DNA of 64,000 nucleotides, taken from the NCBI GenBank assembly GCA_024114885.1, contig CP099418.1, forward strand, positions 4,898,001 to 4,962,000. The letters run 5' to 3'. Positions 29,540-40,870 of this stretch are shown here, in pieces. The stretch's first letter is position 1, and the number at the start of each line of letters is the position of its first letter. The position numbers were made by a program, and so were the translations under genes. The notes under the pieces were generated by a model. It had not been told where the DNA came from and made no database searches. It saw only the letters and a program-made list of their open reading frames with translations. Source of the DNA: Septoria linicola (Eukaryota > Ascomycota > Dothideomycetes > Mycosphaerellales > Mycosphaerellaceae).

Positions 29540-31591
29540 CTCTAAGAACATGTCGTTATTATTTGGAGTCACTTATCTCAATGACCAATTGACCGATTCG
29601 CTTCATTTCAAGTGCGTTAGATCGCCTATATACTAATCTTGCTTGTGTCAACTTTTAGTGTTATAATACGGCTTCGTTATTATTGTTTCTTAATAGCTAG
29701 CTTTGCTAGCTTATTTACTACTATATTGTCCGGACTATTAAATACTAGTTGTTATAGCTTCTTAACTAACGTAACGTGCTTACTTCTTCGTATTAGTCTT
29801 ACTAAGGCTTATAGTTTAGTATTAAGTAGCTAGTTATATTATTTAACCTACTTCTTAAACTCCTTTATAATAGTAGTCTATCGCTGTTTTTCCTCCTTAT
29901 CCTTCTTTACCTATAACCTAGCTATAATACGTTATTCTTTAAGTATCTTCTATTATAAGCTCTTAAGCTATTACTCCTACTTCTTATATTATTTATCTAG
30001 CTTATTCTACTCCTTAGCCTACTTACGTTATATCTATAACTTAAGAGTATATATAATCTTCGCTAGAGACTAAAATATCCCTCCTTAGCCGCCCTTAGTA
30101 CGTATCTCTTTAACTACCGTCTTACTACGCTTACGCTTCTTCTTCTCTTTAACTAGAGCCTTACGGAAGCTCTTGTTCTTAGCCTTAAGTAGTACTACGT
30201 TAGTAGTTAGCTTTAGAATAGTGCTATTAAGTTTCTTAACCTTAGACTTAGTCTCTACGTCTAGAACGTGCTTTATAGTCTCTTTAACGATAGCTCTAAT
30301 CTACTAGAATTAAGAAGTAGATAGTCTAGAGCTACTATTACTTCTAGCTATACTAGGTCGTATCGTTAGTATTAGTTTCTTCTTCTTTAGCTTAAGCGCT
30401 TTAAGGACTATATCGCGGTAGAGAGAGTATATACTAGTAGCTTAGAAGCCTAAGAGGATATTATATTAGCTTAGAGCTTACTCCTATACTAGATAAAACA
30501 GCCTAAAGAAGTTACGCTTAGAGATAGAGGATAGTCCTTAATAGCGAGTAAGATAGTTATTTAGAGTACTATAATAGTACTAAGCTAGTAGACTAAACAC
30601 CTTAACATCTAGAGGCTATAATCTATACGTTATATATAGTAGAAATATAATAACGAAGATCCTATACGCTATAGCCTATTTAAGGAACTCTATAGTAATA
30701 TACGAGCTATAGCTATCTAATATAAGTATTCTCTAGTCTCTTTCGTAGCGAGCTTTCTCTTTAGTAAAGCGATCGAATATCTCTTTAAGCTAGGCTATAC
30801 CTAGCTTATTATCTATCTAGCTATTTATAGAGGATATAAATAGAGCTATATACTTCGTTATATTAAGATCCTATACCTAAGAGTCTTAGATATTACTAGA
30901 AATAGCTTTATAGATTAGGCCTAGAGGAATTACTATACTATCTACGTAGATATAAGCTAGTATTATAATCTACTCTCTATTACTATCCTAAATACTTATA
31001 GTAAGCTCCTTAGCTTTATTAGACTACTTAGTAAAGATACGCTTATACTTCTATATAAAACTAATTATAAACCTCTTCTTATCTACGTTATATATATTAG
31101 CTAGTATAATCTTATAATCCCTTATCTTAAGCTCTAGAATATCGTAGAATAGGCCTATTATATATAGGTTCTTAGCTCGTAAGCGGTCCTTATCGAGAGA
31201 GTTAAGATATCTAGAATTAATCTTATAGTAGTATCGTTTTACGAAGTTAGTAACCTAGTTCTTTCCTAGCACCCTCTCTCTAATCTCTATAGCGAATATA
31301 TAGACCTAAGTAGGAGTTAGTAGTATACTTAGCCGTATAAGCTTATTAATATACTCTACGAGCGTTCTTTCCTAGGTATTATTAAAGAGTTATTAGGACT
31401 CGATTTTATATCGTATTAAAGCTATAGTTCTATTCTACTATCTACCGAGCTTATAACGACAGACATAATACTCTTTAGTAATCTATAATATATTATACTT
31501 ATCTAATAGGGCTAGGGCCTCAAGTGTGGCCTTAATTAGGTCTATATTAGCTATCTAATTAATGTTGTAACATGCATGGTTTGAAGCCAAA

Positions 31592-31633
31592 GTTGAGCGT
31601 CACGTGTGCCGAGCGTTACGCGGGGATGACTTC
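31592..31633 (-). repeat. Right terminal inverted repeat
   Basis: Mate of the left repeat, ending directly at the TA target duplication at 31634-31635. Confidence 0.9.
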
Positions 31634-32603
31634 TAGTCGAAGTATTATAAACTTTGTCGAGATCACTGCTATACCTTCCCACTTAGCCGCCTTTCGCTGG
31701 AAGGACTAGCGTGGCTTGATTATTGTTATGTCAGTACTAGGCAGTGGTCCTTGCGCTACGCGGTAATGGCTATGAATGTAGTGCCTGCTGTGCTGCAAAG
31801 CCGACTGTATGCTTCTCGTGGGCTGATGCTGTTCTCGTCGCTGTCCGAAAGATTGCAAGGGCAGAATGCTCAAGCCGCTGATAGTAGTGATCATCGTGCA
31901 AGTGCTGTTAAACAGTGCCTGCCGCGCTTAGCAGACGGGTGAGAAAATAGAGGAAGTAGCGATGGACGTGGATGTTCTGCTTTATGCCACGCATAACAGA
32001 TCTGCACAATGATGTGCGAGCTCAACGCGGGCCTGAACCTACAGGCAGAAAATAAGTGGATTACGTAGCTTGATAGTAGGGGTCAAACTTTCTTTTTCTG
32101 TTGGCGTTATCGCGACGTGAAACGCGAAGTGCTGAGGAACAAAAGCCAAAATAGGAAGACGTGGGCGTTTTGGGAAGTGCATGTCAAAGCAGTAGGTCAG
32201 CGAAGGGCGGACAGCCAATGAAGTAGCCACGTCGTGTTCGGAGATTCGTAGATGAGCTGGGACGCTGTGGACTCCGGGCGTGGTTGAGATGATCTGTGGT
32301 GGGGTGCGAGGAAAGAGTGAGCTAGCTAGCTGGGCTTGCTTTGCTTGCTGGATGCAGCTTGAGAAACACGATTAATTCACCGCTGAATACCGCCGACTGT
32401 CCTCTCTTCTTCTCACTCTGCTCTTCCATCCTACAGACTACACACACTTCACCATCATCGTCATACAGTTTCAGCTTGTGCCTTGCTGAAACCGCGTGTA
32501 AATTCGCCCACTCGCCGTATCCGCGAGATTCCTCCCCGCTGAAAAAGTCACCAGCACCACCATCTTCCTCACTTCTTAGCCAAAAGAGCTAGACAACAAC
32601 GCA
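31634..32603. promoter_or_regulatory. Upstream region and pyrimidine-rich leader of pyruvate kinase
   Basis: About 1 kb between the transposon and the kinase ATG. The final ~200 bp are CT-rich (for example CCTCTCTTCTTCTCACTCTG near 32400), the usual form of highly expressed fungal glycolytic promoters. No other gene seen. Confidence 0.5.
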
Positions 32604-34302
32604 ATGGGCGATTCTCTCGTACACCAGGAGTATGGCCGCACGCGTGTGCAATGGCTCGCCTCGCTCAACACCGAATACCACCCACCAAAGCAGTTCAGGC
32701 GCACTTCCATCATCTGCACTATCGGTATGGCTGTTCGATCTTGAGATTGATAGATAGATGGAAACTAACGGAAAAATTGACAGGCCCAAAGACCAACTCG
32801 CCTGAGAAGATCAACATGCTCCGCACTGCTGGTCTGCAGGTCGTGCGCATGAACTTCTCCCACGGCAGCTACGAGTACCACCAATCTGTGATTGACAATG
32901 CCCGCAAGGCAGAGGCCACACAAGAAGGTCGTCCAGTCGCCATTGCTCTCGACACCAAGGGCCCAGAAATCCGAACCGGAAACACACCAAACGACGAGGA
33001 TATTCCCATTTCCGCCGGCTCCGAAATCAACATCACCACAGACGAGAAGTACGCTACTGCTTCCGACAACAAGAACATGTACGTCGACTACAAGAACATC
33101 ACAAAGGTGATCCAGGCAGGCCGCACCATTTTCGTGGACGACGGTGTTCTGGCATTCGAGGTGTTGGAGGTCACAGACGAGAAGAACCTCAAGTGCAGAG
33201 CCATCAACAATGGCAAGATCAGCAGCAAGAAGGGTGTCAACCTCCCAAAGACCGACGTCGATCTTCCAGCTCTGAGCGAGAAGGACAAGGCCGATCTCAA
33301 GTTCGGTGTCAAAAACAACGTGGACATGGTCTTTGCATCGTTCATCCGCCGTGCAGAGGACATCACTGCCATCCGCGAGGTGCTTGGAGAGGAGGGCAAG
33401 GACATCCAGATCATTGCCAAGATCGAGAACCAGCAGGGTGTCAACAACTTCGACGAGATCCTCAAGGTCACCGACGGTGTCATGGTGGCCCGTGGTGATC
33501 TCGGTATCGAGATTCCTCCAGCCCAGGTCTTCATTGCACAGAAGATGATGATCACCAAGTGCAACATTGCCGGCAAGCCTTCCATCTGTGCCACACAAAT
33601 GTTGGAGAGCATGACCTACAACCCACGTCCGACCCGTGCTGAGGTCAGTGATGTTGGAAACGCCGTTCTGGACGGTGCCGACTGTGTTATGTTGTCTGGC
33701 GAGACCGCCAAGGGCAACTACCCACGCGAGGCTGTGAGCATGATGCACGAGACTTGTCTGCTTGCTGAAATTGCCATTCCTTACCTCAACTCATACGATG
33801 AGCTCAAGAAGCTCGCACCACGACCAGTGCCGACCACCGAGAACTGCGCCATGGTCGCTGTTGCTGCGTCTCTCGAGCAGAACGCTGGCGCCATTCTTGT
33901 GCTCACCACGTCTGGTAACACTGCACGCCTGATCTCCAAGTACCGCCCGGTCTGCCCGATCATCATGGTCACCAGAAACGCCCGCGCTTCGCGCTACTCT
34001 CACTTGTACCGTGGTGTCTACCCATTCCACTACGCCCAAGAGAAGCCAGACTTCAAGACTGAGCCTTGGCAAGAGGACGTGGACAAGCGTCTCAAGTGGG
34101 GCATTAGCAATGCCATCAAGTTGGGAGTCCTCAACAAGGGCGATGCTGTCGTCTGTGTGCAAGGATGGAGAGGCGGCATGGGTGAGTACAATCATGTTCT
34201 CTGGCTTAATACAAGGACTCTGCTGACCATGCTACAGGCCACACGAACACCATCCGAGTTGTGCCCGCTGAGGAGGACCTCGGACTCGACCAGAACGCTT
34301 AG
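32604..34302 (+). CDS. PYK1: Pyruvate kinase
   Basis: Glycolytic enzyme converting phosphoenolpyruvate and ADP to pyruvate and ATP in the cytosol. Exons 32604-32724, 32784-34181 and 34238-34302 (introns 59 and 56 nt); 527 residues, as in other filamentous fungi. Family motifs present: RRTSIICTIGPKTNSPEK at the first junction, MNFSHG, ALDTKGPEIRTG, the active-site signature IQIIAKIENQQG with its Lys, MVARGDLGIEIP, ATQMLESM and the allosteric-domain segment TTSGNTARLISKYRP. The C terminus (HTNTIRVVPAEEDLGLDQNA) comes from the short third exon; reading through intron 2 would give a false end. Intact, with a strong-promoter-like leader. Confidence 0.97.
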
Positions 34303-35263
34303 GGTGAGTAAGTTCGTTTGGCAAAATTCCTGCTGAGCCAAGATCGCGGCAGCGTGGATGACTTTACTCTAATACAGTGCTGACAGCAAACAGGAGCGAA
34401 TGCCGATCCTTACCTCAAATCCGAACTACCATCGCCACTTGCTGGCACGCCGCTGGCCACGATACGAAGCAGGTTGAATGGCTTTCCATTTCCCGCCATT
34501 CCTGAAGTAGTCCTCCACGCTGCGCCCGCGGCATAGACCACCTGAGACGTGATGAAAAGACGATGAAAGAAACGAACGGCAGTATGAGTCGAATGACATG
34601 AAATATAGAGGGTACCGGGCAGGCTGCATGGGCGGAGCCTCGATATCCGGTGCGTACACGTCCATGAGACAGGAAGACAAGCAGTAGTCAACTATTGCTG
34701 GCAGGCACTCGAGTTGGAGTTCTCGGAAATATGATACCAATTTTTGCAATCGCACTGTCCTCCACAAACACTTTCCTCTGGACTGCGATATTGACGGCAG
34801 TTGATATCTACACAGCAGTAGCGCTCTATGATTTGGATCGCGCAGTACGTGGGCAGGATGTAAGTCTACGGGCAGATCATTTCTGTCAAAGCACAACGAG
34901 CTGTTTACTGACTGCACTGCACATGGAGCGACCAAAGCAGAAAGCGAGCACGCAGAGGACGGTGTCGAAGCGAGGCAGATTCCTTCGCAGCAGCCACAAT
35001 CAAAACAGTAGTTGTCGCTCATGCCACAGCGAGGTGGTGACACACTGCATGCTACAGTCCAAAAAAGTGCGTCGCATGCACGATCCTCGCCAAAATGCGT
35101 TTAGCGATTCGCTGCGTGGTTGCACGCGCATGCGCATGTGCGTTACATGCGTAAGCAAGGGTGCTCCTTTCGCTTTACAGCTCCCTTGGAGTTCTGGTAC
35201 CAAGGTCTTGCTCTTCCTCATGCTCGCAAGCTTGCTCTGACACAAGAAAGTTTCCCGGCAATC
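34303..35263. other. Intergenic region, about 1 kb
   Basis: 3' flank of pyruvate kinase and upstream region of the CorA-like pseudogene. A 205-codon minus-strand frame lies here but is Cys/Ser/Arg-rich, has no recognisable domain and no supporting splice context; not called. Confidence 0.5.
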
Positions 35264-36601
35264 ATGGCAGACCAGGATCGCGATCAGGATAGAGTGCCTG
35301 CGACATCCTCAGGGAACAATAGTTCATCAACAAGTGCTCCCGGAGATGCAGCTGGCCAAGCTGAAGGCGACACCGGGAATGATCAGGCTACAAACTTAGC
35401 TACTCGGCCAGGCATTGAAGCTGCGCTGAAGCGATTGAGTACCGAGAAGCTGCTCGACTTGAGAGTCCAGCTGTTCTGCCTGATGAAATTCCTGCTGTGA
35501 ACTGTCCCTTCATGGGTGACGAGATGAAGCGCTTTGCACACGAAGTTCTGCACACACGCGTTCGCGCGCAGAAGGAGTACAGAGACAAGTTTAAGAAAGC
35601 GTGCGAAGTCTACAAGAACAACAACAAATCGTGGTCCATCATTGTCGAGCTTAACCTAAAGAGCAAAGATTATAACGAGTGGCTCGATGGCTTTGCTGCA
35701 TGGCTCGATTCCTATCGTTTGGGACCAGAGGATGTAGCTAATGATGCCCATGTATGGCCTGACTTGGTACCACGGCTATTCTCCAAAACCTATGACACCT
35801 GCATTATTCAGCCTCTACTCGGCACCAGACGGACGGCACACCATGTGTACGAGCTTGATTGTACCACTAGAGACTGGGCATGCGGAGCAATACAGCGGAC
35901 TGGCGTTGACCTGCGATGGATATGTGAGCTCGGCAGTTTATTCCCTGAGCTTGATCCACTTTTCTTCGTGCACCATATCTTGGAGCCATACACGAGCATA
36001 ACATATGTACAGCCAAAGAACATTATAACACTTGATGGACTAGCTATACGATCCGATGGCACAAGCTCAAGTATTTACTTCGGAGTGCACCCCAGACAAT
36101 CTGATGTTCTTGGAGCACATGTGCGCATATCAGTCTTGCCTCTCCAAGAAACATTTTGTAAGGAGGTAAAGACAATACATTCTTGACATGTGGCTGATGG
36201 ACTCTCAGTTCTTGTACTTCATAGGCAACGACAAACTCCAAGTTGTGATAGCCGAACTATCGCTTGAGCAAAGCCGACTAGCTGCACATGACTCTAGAAT
36301 CAGTATCAAGAACGGTCAAAGATCACTGGTGCTCGCGATTCTGGCCGCCATCTATCTTCCTCTATCATTAGCGGCGAGCATATTTGGCATGAACATCAAG
36401 GATGTCGATAGCAAAAGCGTGAGGTTCTGATGGGCGATTGTCGTAGCGGCCGGTCTGCTTGTACTCACTGCTCTGATCGTGGTTGTCGTTTTCTTGAAGA
36501 GTCGCCCGACGAAGCATCCGGGGGAACCAGATCTCGAAGGTCAGCACAAGGCTCTGGCCTTCTTGCGTGGCTTCGCAGGTAAACAGAAGAAAGCGGAATG
36601 A
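35264..36601 (+). pseudogene. CorA-like Mg2+ transporter gene, decayed
   Basis: A CorA-superfamily protein by its C terminus: the helix AILAAIYLPLSLAASIFGMN ends in the GMN selectivity motif and is followed by a second helix (IVVAAGLLVLTALIVVVVFL) and a basic tail. The gene is broken. The frame from the ATG at 35264 shifts by one base at about 35459-35460 (next block SPAVLPDEIPAVNCPF), and an in-frame TGA at 36428-36430 separates the two membrane helices. A real intron probably lies at 36158-36224 (GTAAGG...CATAG) or 36166-36208; either restores frame. With the second helix cut off the product could not form the usual two-helix pore subunit. Could also be a sequence error. Confidence 0.6.
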
Positions 36602-36966
36602 CGTCGTACATCCTTGCGGGATATCGCGCAAACAATTGAAACACTTTCTGCGGCTAGACTGATTTCTGTACTCTCGAATCAATAGGGGGCCGCTCCTGCA
36701 AAGATATCTGTTTCACAAGTTGCTCTTTCTCGAGCGCCGCCTGTGCGAGATCTGCTCTTGTGCCATGACGATCTAAGAGTCCAGTCTCAATGCAACTCTC
36801 ACGAGAGCTTTGATTGATGTCTTGGTGCTTCAGCAGCAGAAGTGTTTGTTTGCCCGCTGTCTCGCTCACAATCGTGGTTCTCGGCTAAAAGTTTTCCCTT
36901 CTCCATGACATCCTTGACGTCGACGTCAAGGATGTCGATACTACGAGCGAACTTACCCATGTCAAC
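36602..36966. promoter_or_regulatory. Upstream region of the OXNAD1-like gene with a perfect palindrome
   Basis: 365 bp between the CorA-like pseudogene and the flavoprotein gene. Notable for the 30-bp palindrome at 36907-36936, just upstream of the start codon. Confidence 0.45.
36907..36936. repeat. Perfect 30-bp palindrome
   Basis: Left arm GACATCCTTGACGTC followed directly by its reverse complement, with no spacer. It contains two GACGTC cores (bZIP/CRE-like half-site context TTGACGTC) and ends 30 bp before the ATG at 36967. It may be a dimeric factor site or a hairpin in the 5' leader. Confidence 0.75.
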
Positions 36967-38201
36967 ATGCTTCATCAAAGTCTAGGCATGTTCACTCGCA
37001 CATTGTGTCTACGGACAAGTCCAACGAAGCCACTACTCGTGCTCCCATTCTGCGTCACTAGATCAATGGCGACAATCCGCTCTTCAGCACCTCACGAGCA
37101 GAGAACAGCAGCCGAGCCTCGCGAGAATCAAGTGGAGCCAGTGATATTAGCCAACATTCGAGAAGTCAACGATAGCATACGGCTTTTGCGACTCAATGCA
37201 GCAGATCCAAGCCATACGATAAGGGTGCGTCTAGTTAGAAGCTTTGCGATTTCATGTGGACTGACTGACATGTTCAGTTCAGACCTGGGCAGTAAGTTGA
37301 GATCTGACACCAAGACATGGCTTTGTGCAAACGAACCTCGTCACGTTGCACTCACTCAGGAGGATCTGAGGAGCAGAATGCCATAGTACGTGTGACATGC
37401 TGACACTATCCTCCACCAGATGGGTTGACACATTCCTACCTGGCCTTCGCCAAGCAGGAGGCTTCACGATAACATCAACTCCAGGCGAAGCAAGACCAAC
37501 GAGCCACTCACCGCCCTTCATCGAGCTAGCCATCCAGAAGAGCAAGAACCCGCCAGCACAATGGCTCTGGCGCCCTTCAGAAGAGATCCTTGGCACGCAG
37601 CTTGCAGTCAGAGTAGGAGGCAGCTTCACATGGCCTCCACAAGGTCTTGACACACAGAAGATCGAACGATTAGTACTTATCGCAGGTGGAGTTGGAATCA
37701 AGTAAGACTCCTCATTTGCCCAGTACGAGCCGGCATGCTTAGCTGACATCTTTTCCCAGCCCACTAATATCAATATTCTCCCACCTCATCCGAATACCCA
37801 CACACATGCGCCCTCCCGAAATCCACTTCCTCTACGCCACAAAAACAAACTACGAACTCGACCCTCAACAGATCCTCTTCTTACCACGCCTCATGGACCT
37901 CACGGCCGCAGCAGCAGATCCCAACGTGACATTATCCTGCTTTCTGACAGGGATTGGCGATGAAGGGGTCATCGAACATGGTAAACTACCTAATCGGACT
38001 TTTGGCAGGCGGTTCACAGAAGAAGATCTGGTCAAGGCGCTGGATGGGTATAAGACGAATGTCTTCGGTCCGGAGCATGATCGTGCAGGAACGGTAGCGT
38101 ATGTGTGTGGGCCACCGAAGATGACCGATCAGGTTGTTGAGTTGTTGAGAGGGCAGAGTGGGATGAGTGAGGAGAGGGTGTTGTGTGAGAAGTGGTGGTA
38201 A
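36967..38201 (+). CDS. OXNAD1-like FAD/NAD(P)-binding oxidoreductase
   Basis: Ferredoxin-reductase-fold flavoprotein, similar to oxidoreductase NAD-binding domain-containing protein 1, probably mitochondrial. Four exons: 36967-37224, 37278-37291 (14 nt), 37420-37701 and 37760-38201, introns 53, 128 and 58 nt; 331 residues. The 14-nt exon encodes most of the FAD-binding FRPGQWVD block, which straddles three exons; the frame and the motif are both restored only with it. Further motifs are LIAGGVGINPLISIFSHL (NAD ribose loop) and VAYVCGPPKMTDQV, with a terminal LCEKWW. The N terminus is Arg/Ser/Thr-rich with few acids, fitting a mitochondrial presequence. It converges with the glutaminase gene, 99 bp apart. 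Confidence 0.9.
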
Positions 38202-38300
38202 ACTACGAGAGTGCGAGGATGTCAAATGCTCTGCAATATTGAGCTAAAGCTAGATTATCTGGTTCTCGACACCCGACTTCATGAACGTGTAGATCTTCGT

Positions 38301-40870
38301 CTATGCCCGAGGCAAAACAGTCCCACTCGTAGGCGCCCCATTCAACGCCAAGAAACTGAACATACCACCCACGACTGGTCTTGCAATGAACGTGATTCCG
38401 GACGGATAGCTAAAAGGGACACGATTGTCAGCATACACGATCACACGTTCTCATCTCGATCTCGATGAAGCACTTACTTTCCATTTCCAGTCTCGTACAA
38501 ATCAGTCCAAGCAAAGTTCGTAGTGGTTTGCGCTGTCCACTTGGCAATCGTCGATGTGAATCGCGCTTTGGTATCGGGAGCTGCTACTGCGGCGCAGAAC
38601 ATTTGCCAGTCACCTGTGAATTATGTTGTTAGTGAATTGGATTCAGATTGTGAAGATAAGATGTAAGTGGTGGACTTACTCTTGCTAAAGCCAACTCTCG
38701 TGTCCAATGCCACGCCATACTGGTTAAACTTGGTCTTGTAGAATGTGCTCTGCATGTCGTACACGCTCTGTGGCACCAATTGCAGACCCAGCAGCTTGTC
38801 TGAGTAGATGTTGTACAGCAGACTGTACGAGTTCTGGTTTCCATAGGTGAAAGTCGTGTGGGGCGGGTTCGCGTTGTAGTTGATGCCCAGCTTCTGCCAT
38901 TTGGTGATGTAGTCTTGGGCAATCCTGGTGTAATTCTGTCCGTCTCGAACGTTTCCTGTTCTGTTTGCGATTTGTGCCATGGCTTCGATGCCAATGATGC
39001 CTTTGATGGCGAGGTTGGTTTGGTTGGCTGCAGCACCGGCGAAGTCGTCTGTGGATATTTGATTTGCTGGGATAAGAGCTTCGTCGATCAGGTAGCCGGT
39101 CCATTGCTTGAGGATTTGGTAGTGCTGAGTGAGATAGGCGTTGTCGTTTGCACGCTGGGCGTAGGCCAAGGTCATGATGAGCATGTTGCCGCACTCCTCG
39201 AGAGGCTGCGGCTCGGCATTGCCGTCGCTGTGTCCGGTGGCGTTTGGAAAGTTACTGCCAATATCGTGGATCGAGTACTTGTTCGGCCAGTTGCCAGCTT
39301 CTTGGTTGATGAAGAGAGGATCAAGCAGCCACTTCAGAATCGTGGCGTTCGAGTAGATGGCAATTGGCATGAATGGGAAAATGACATCGACAGTGTTCAC
39401 GTTTCCATCGCTCGAGATCTCTTTCATGAAAACGTATGGCTTGGCAGGTGTGTTCACGAACTCGGTCGCACCAAATGCCTGTCGTACGGCCAATGAAGTG
39501 AGCTTTGCGTAATCTGCACCGCCTGCGGCGTTGCTATCGCTTTGAACTTGCTGATCGAAGCTGGTTGCCATCGACTGAGCGTTGTTGTAGTCGTTGTAGA
39601 AGTATTGTACGGCCGCAGTTTCCGTGCTGAAATAGTTCGTCCACATGCATGGAAGCTTTTGAACACCGCCCTTCGTGCCTTGGAATCGAACACAGTTCTG
39701 TTGGTGCAAACTGAGCTGGAAAAGCGTGCTTTGTGTAGTTGAGCCGAGCTGACCAACGTTGACAGCATATCCGAACACTGGATAGGCATTGTTGATGGCG
39801 CGATATCTCTTATCTCTGGTATTTGGCAAATTACCACCTCTCATGAAGTTTCGGCGCACAGCTGCATCCGATCCAGATTGGAAAGTAAGCTTCGTCGTGT
39901 TCGCAGTAGCGTAGTACCAGTATCCCCATTCAGCTTGTTCGTTTCGCTGGGCAAATTCGAGCTGTTGCTGCCTGTATACTCTGTGATATGCAATACCTCC
40001 TGTAGCCGCGTTTGCGGCTAGTACCCTCACTGGTGAGAAGGTCGGACTTGGTTGGTTCTGGGTCGGATCAGGCTTGAAGCCTTGATCCTGATCGACAATT
40101 GGCACAAAAGTTTGTTGCACGGTATTAGGAACAGTGAAGGCAGTCTGAGTGCCATACACTGTTGGTGCCTGGCTAGTGGATACTGCAGACTGTGCTGCAG
40201 CAAAGACTCTTGGTTGCGCATTGCTGTTGATGTTGCCATATTCCCATTGTGCATTGACCCCACGATCGCCCGACACCCATTCTGCAGATATGTCGGTATA
40301 AAGCTGAACGCTGTGTGTTCTGCCATCGCTGCTCTTCACATCCACATTCATATATGTCTGTGGGAGAGAAGATCGAAGAAGGTCGTCTGGCGTGACGTTG
40401 GAAAGGAAGGTGACCACCATCTGCACAGGTCCAGCCTGTAGAGTGAAGATCGATTTAGTGGAAGTGTAACTGTATGCTGTCTGATTCACGAATGCCGTGT
40501 TTCCATCTGGTTTACCCATCCAGACGTATGTGGAGTTGTCCACACGAATCATGCCTTTGACGGTCAGCACTGATGCTCAATCCCATGCCTGCGCACAAGC
40601 TGCGACCTACCACACCATCCTGTAATGGCACCGCTAAGCACAGATTAGTCAATGCCAGGTCATCAGAAAGTTTCGTACTCACGCCCAAAAGGTAGGCCAT
40701 TGTCCTGGCAGATATCCGCCGTTACCTCCGTTGGAACCTGCTTGTTGCCATGTGCTCATGTAAGGAGATTTGACTGCTAATGGAATGGCCGGTGGTCGAA
40801 GTGGTGAGAAGCTCGACTGGGCTGAAGCCAGACCGGCCAGACCGGCCGCAAAGAATGAAGATAAATGCAT
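38301..40870 (-). CDS. gtaA: Glutaminase A (secreted, GtaA family)
   Basis: Secreted fungal glutaminase of the GtaA family, releasing glutamate and ammonia from glutamine. Five exons: 40683-40870, 40611-40633 (23 nt), 38680-40554, 38478-38613 and 38301-38409, introns 49, 56, 66 and 68 nt; 776 residues, in frame throughout. A signal peptide (MHLSSFFAAGLAGLASA) precedes the conserved SPLRPPAIPLAVKSPYMSTW block. The 23-nt exon supplies AGAITGWC between PTFW and GMIRVDNSTYVWMG. The last two exons give SDWQMFCAAVA and a terminal LNGAPTSGTVLPRA; without them the frame runs into an intron and ends falsely. Aspergillus relatives have about 690 residues, so this is somewhat long. Confidence 0.93.

Larger units (their letters stand above)
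29498..31633 (-). mobile_element. Tc1/mariner-class (pogo/Fot1-type) DNA transposon, RIP-degraded
   Basis: A 2136-bp element bounded by TA dinucleotides (29496-29497 and 31634-31635), the target duplication of Tc1/mariner elements. Terminal inverted repeats are about 42 bp; the outer 23 bp are identical, beginning GAAGTCATCCCCGCGTAACG, with about four mismatches inside. The interior is TA-rich with almost no CpA/TpG and stops in all frames, as after repeat-induced point mutation. On the minus strand, in one frame, two transposase signatures survive: YNVDKKRF (31069-31092), resembling the first DDE motif, and LILDSYSS (30703-30726), resembling LILDGHGSH with G-to-A-type changes. A Lys/Arg-rich C-terminal coding trace lies near 30110-30170. 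No functional protein remains. Confidence 0.88.

Noticed and set aside
34426..35043. 205-codon minus-strand frame downstream of pyruvate kinase
   Set aside because: Cys/Ser/Arg-rich with no domain, start context weak, nothing resembling conserved protein sequence.
36423..36450. 28-nt GTGAGG...CGTAG interval around the CorA-like stop as an intron
   Set aside because: Too short for an intron, and removal would break the frame of the second membrane helix.
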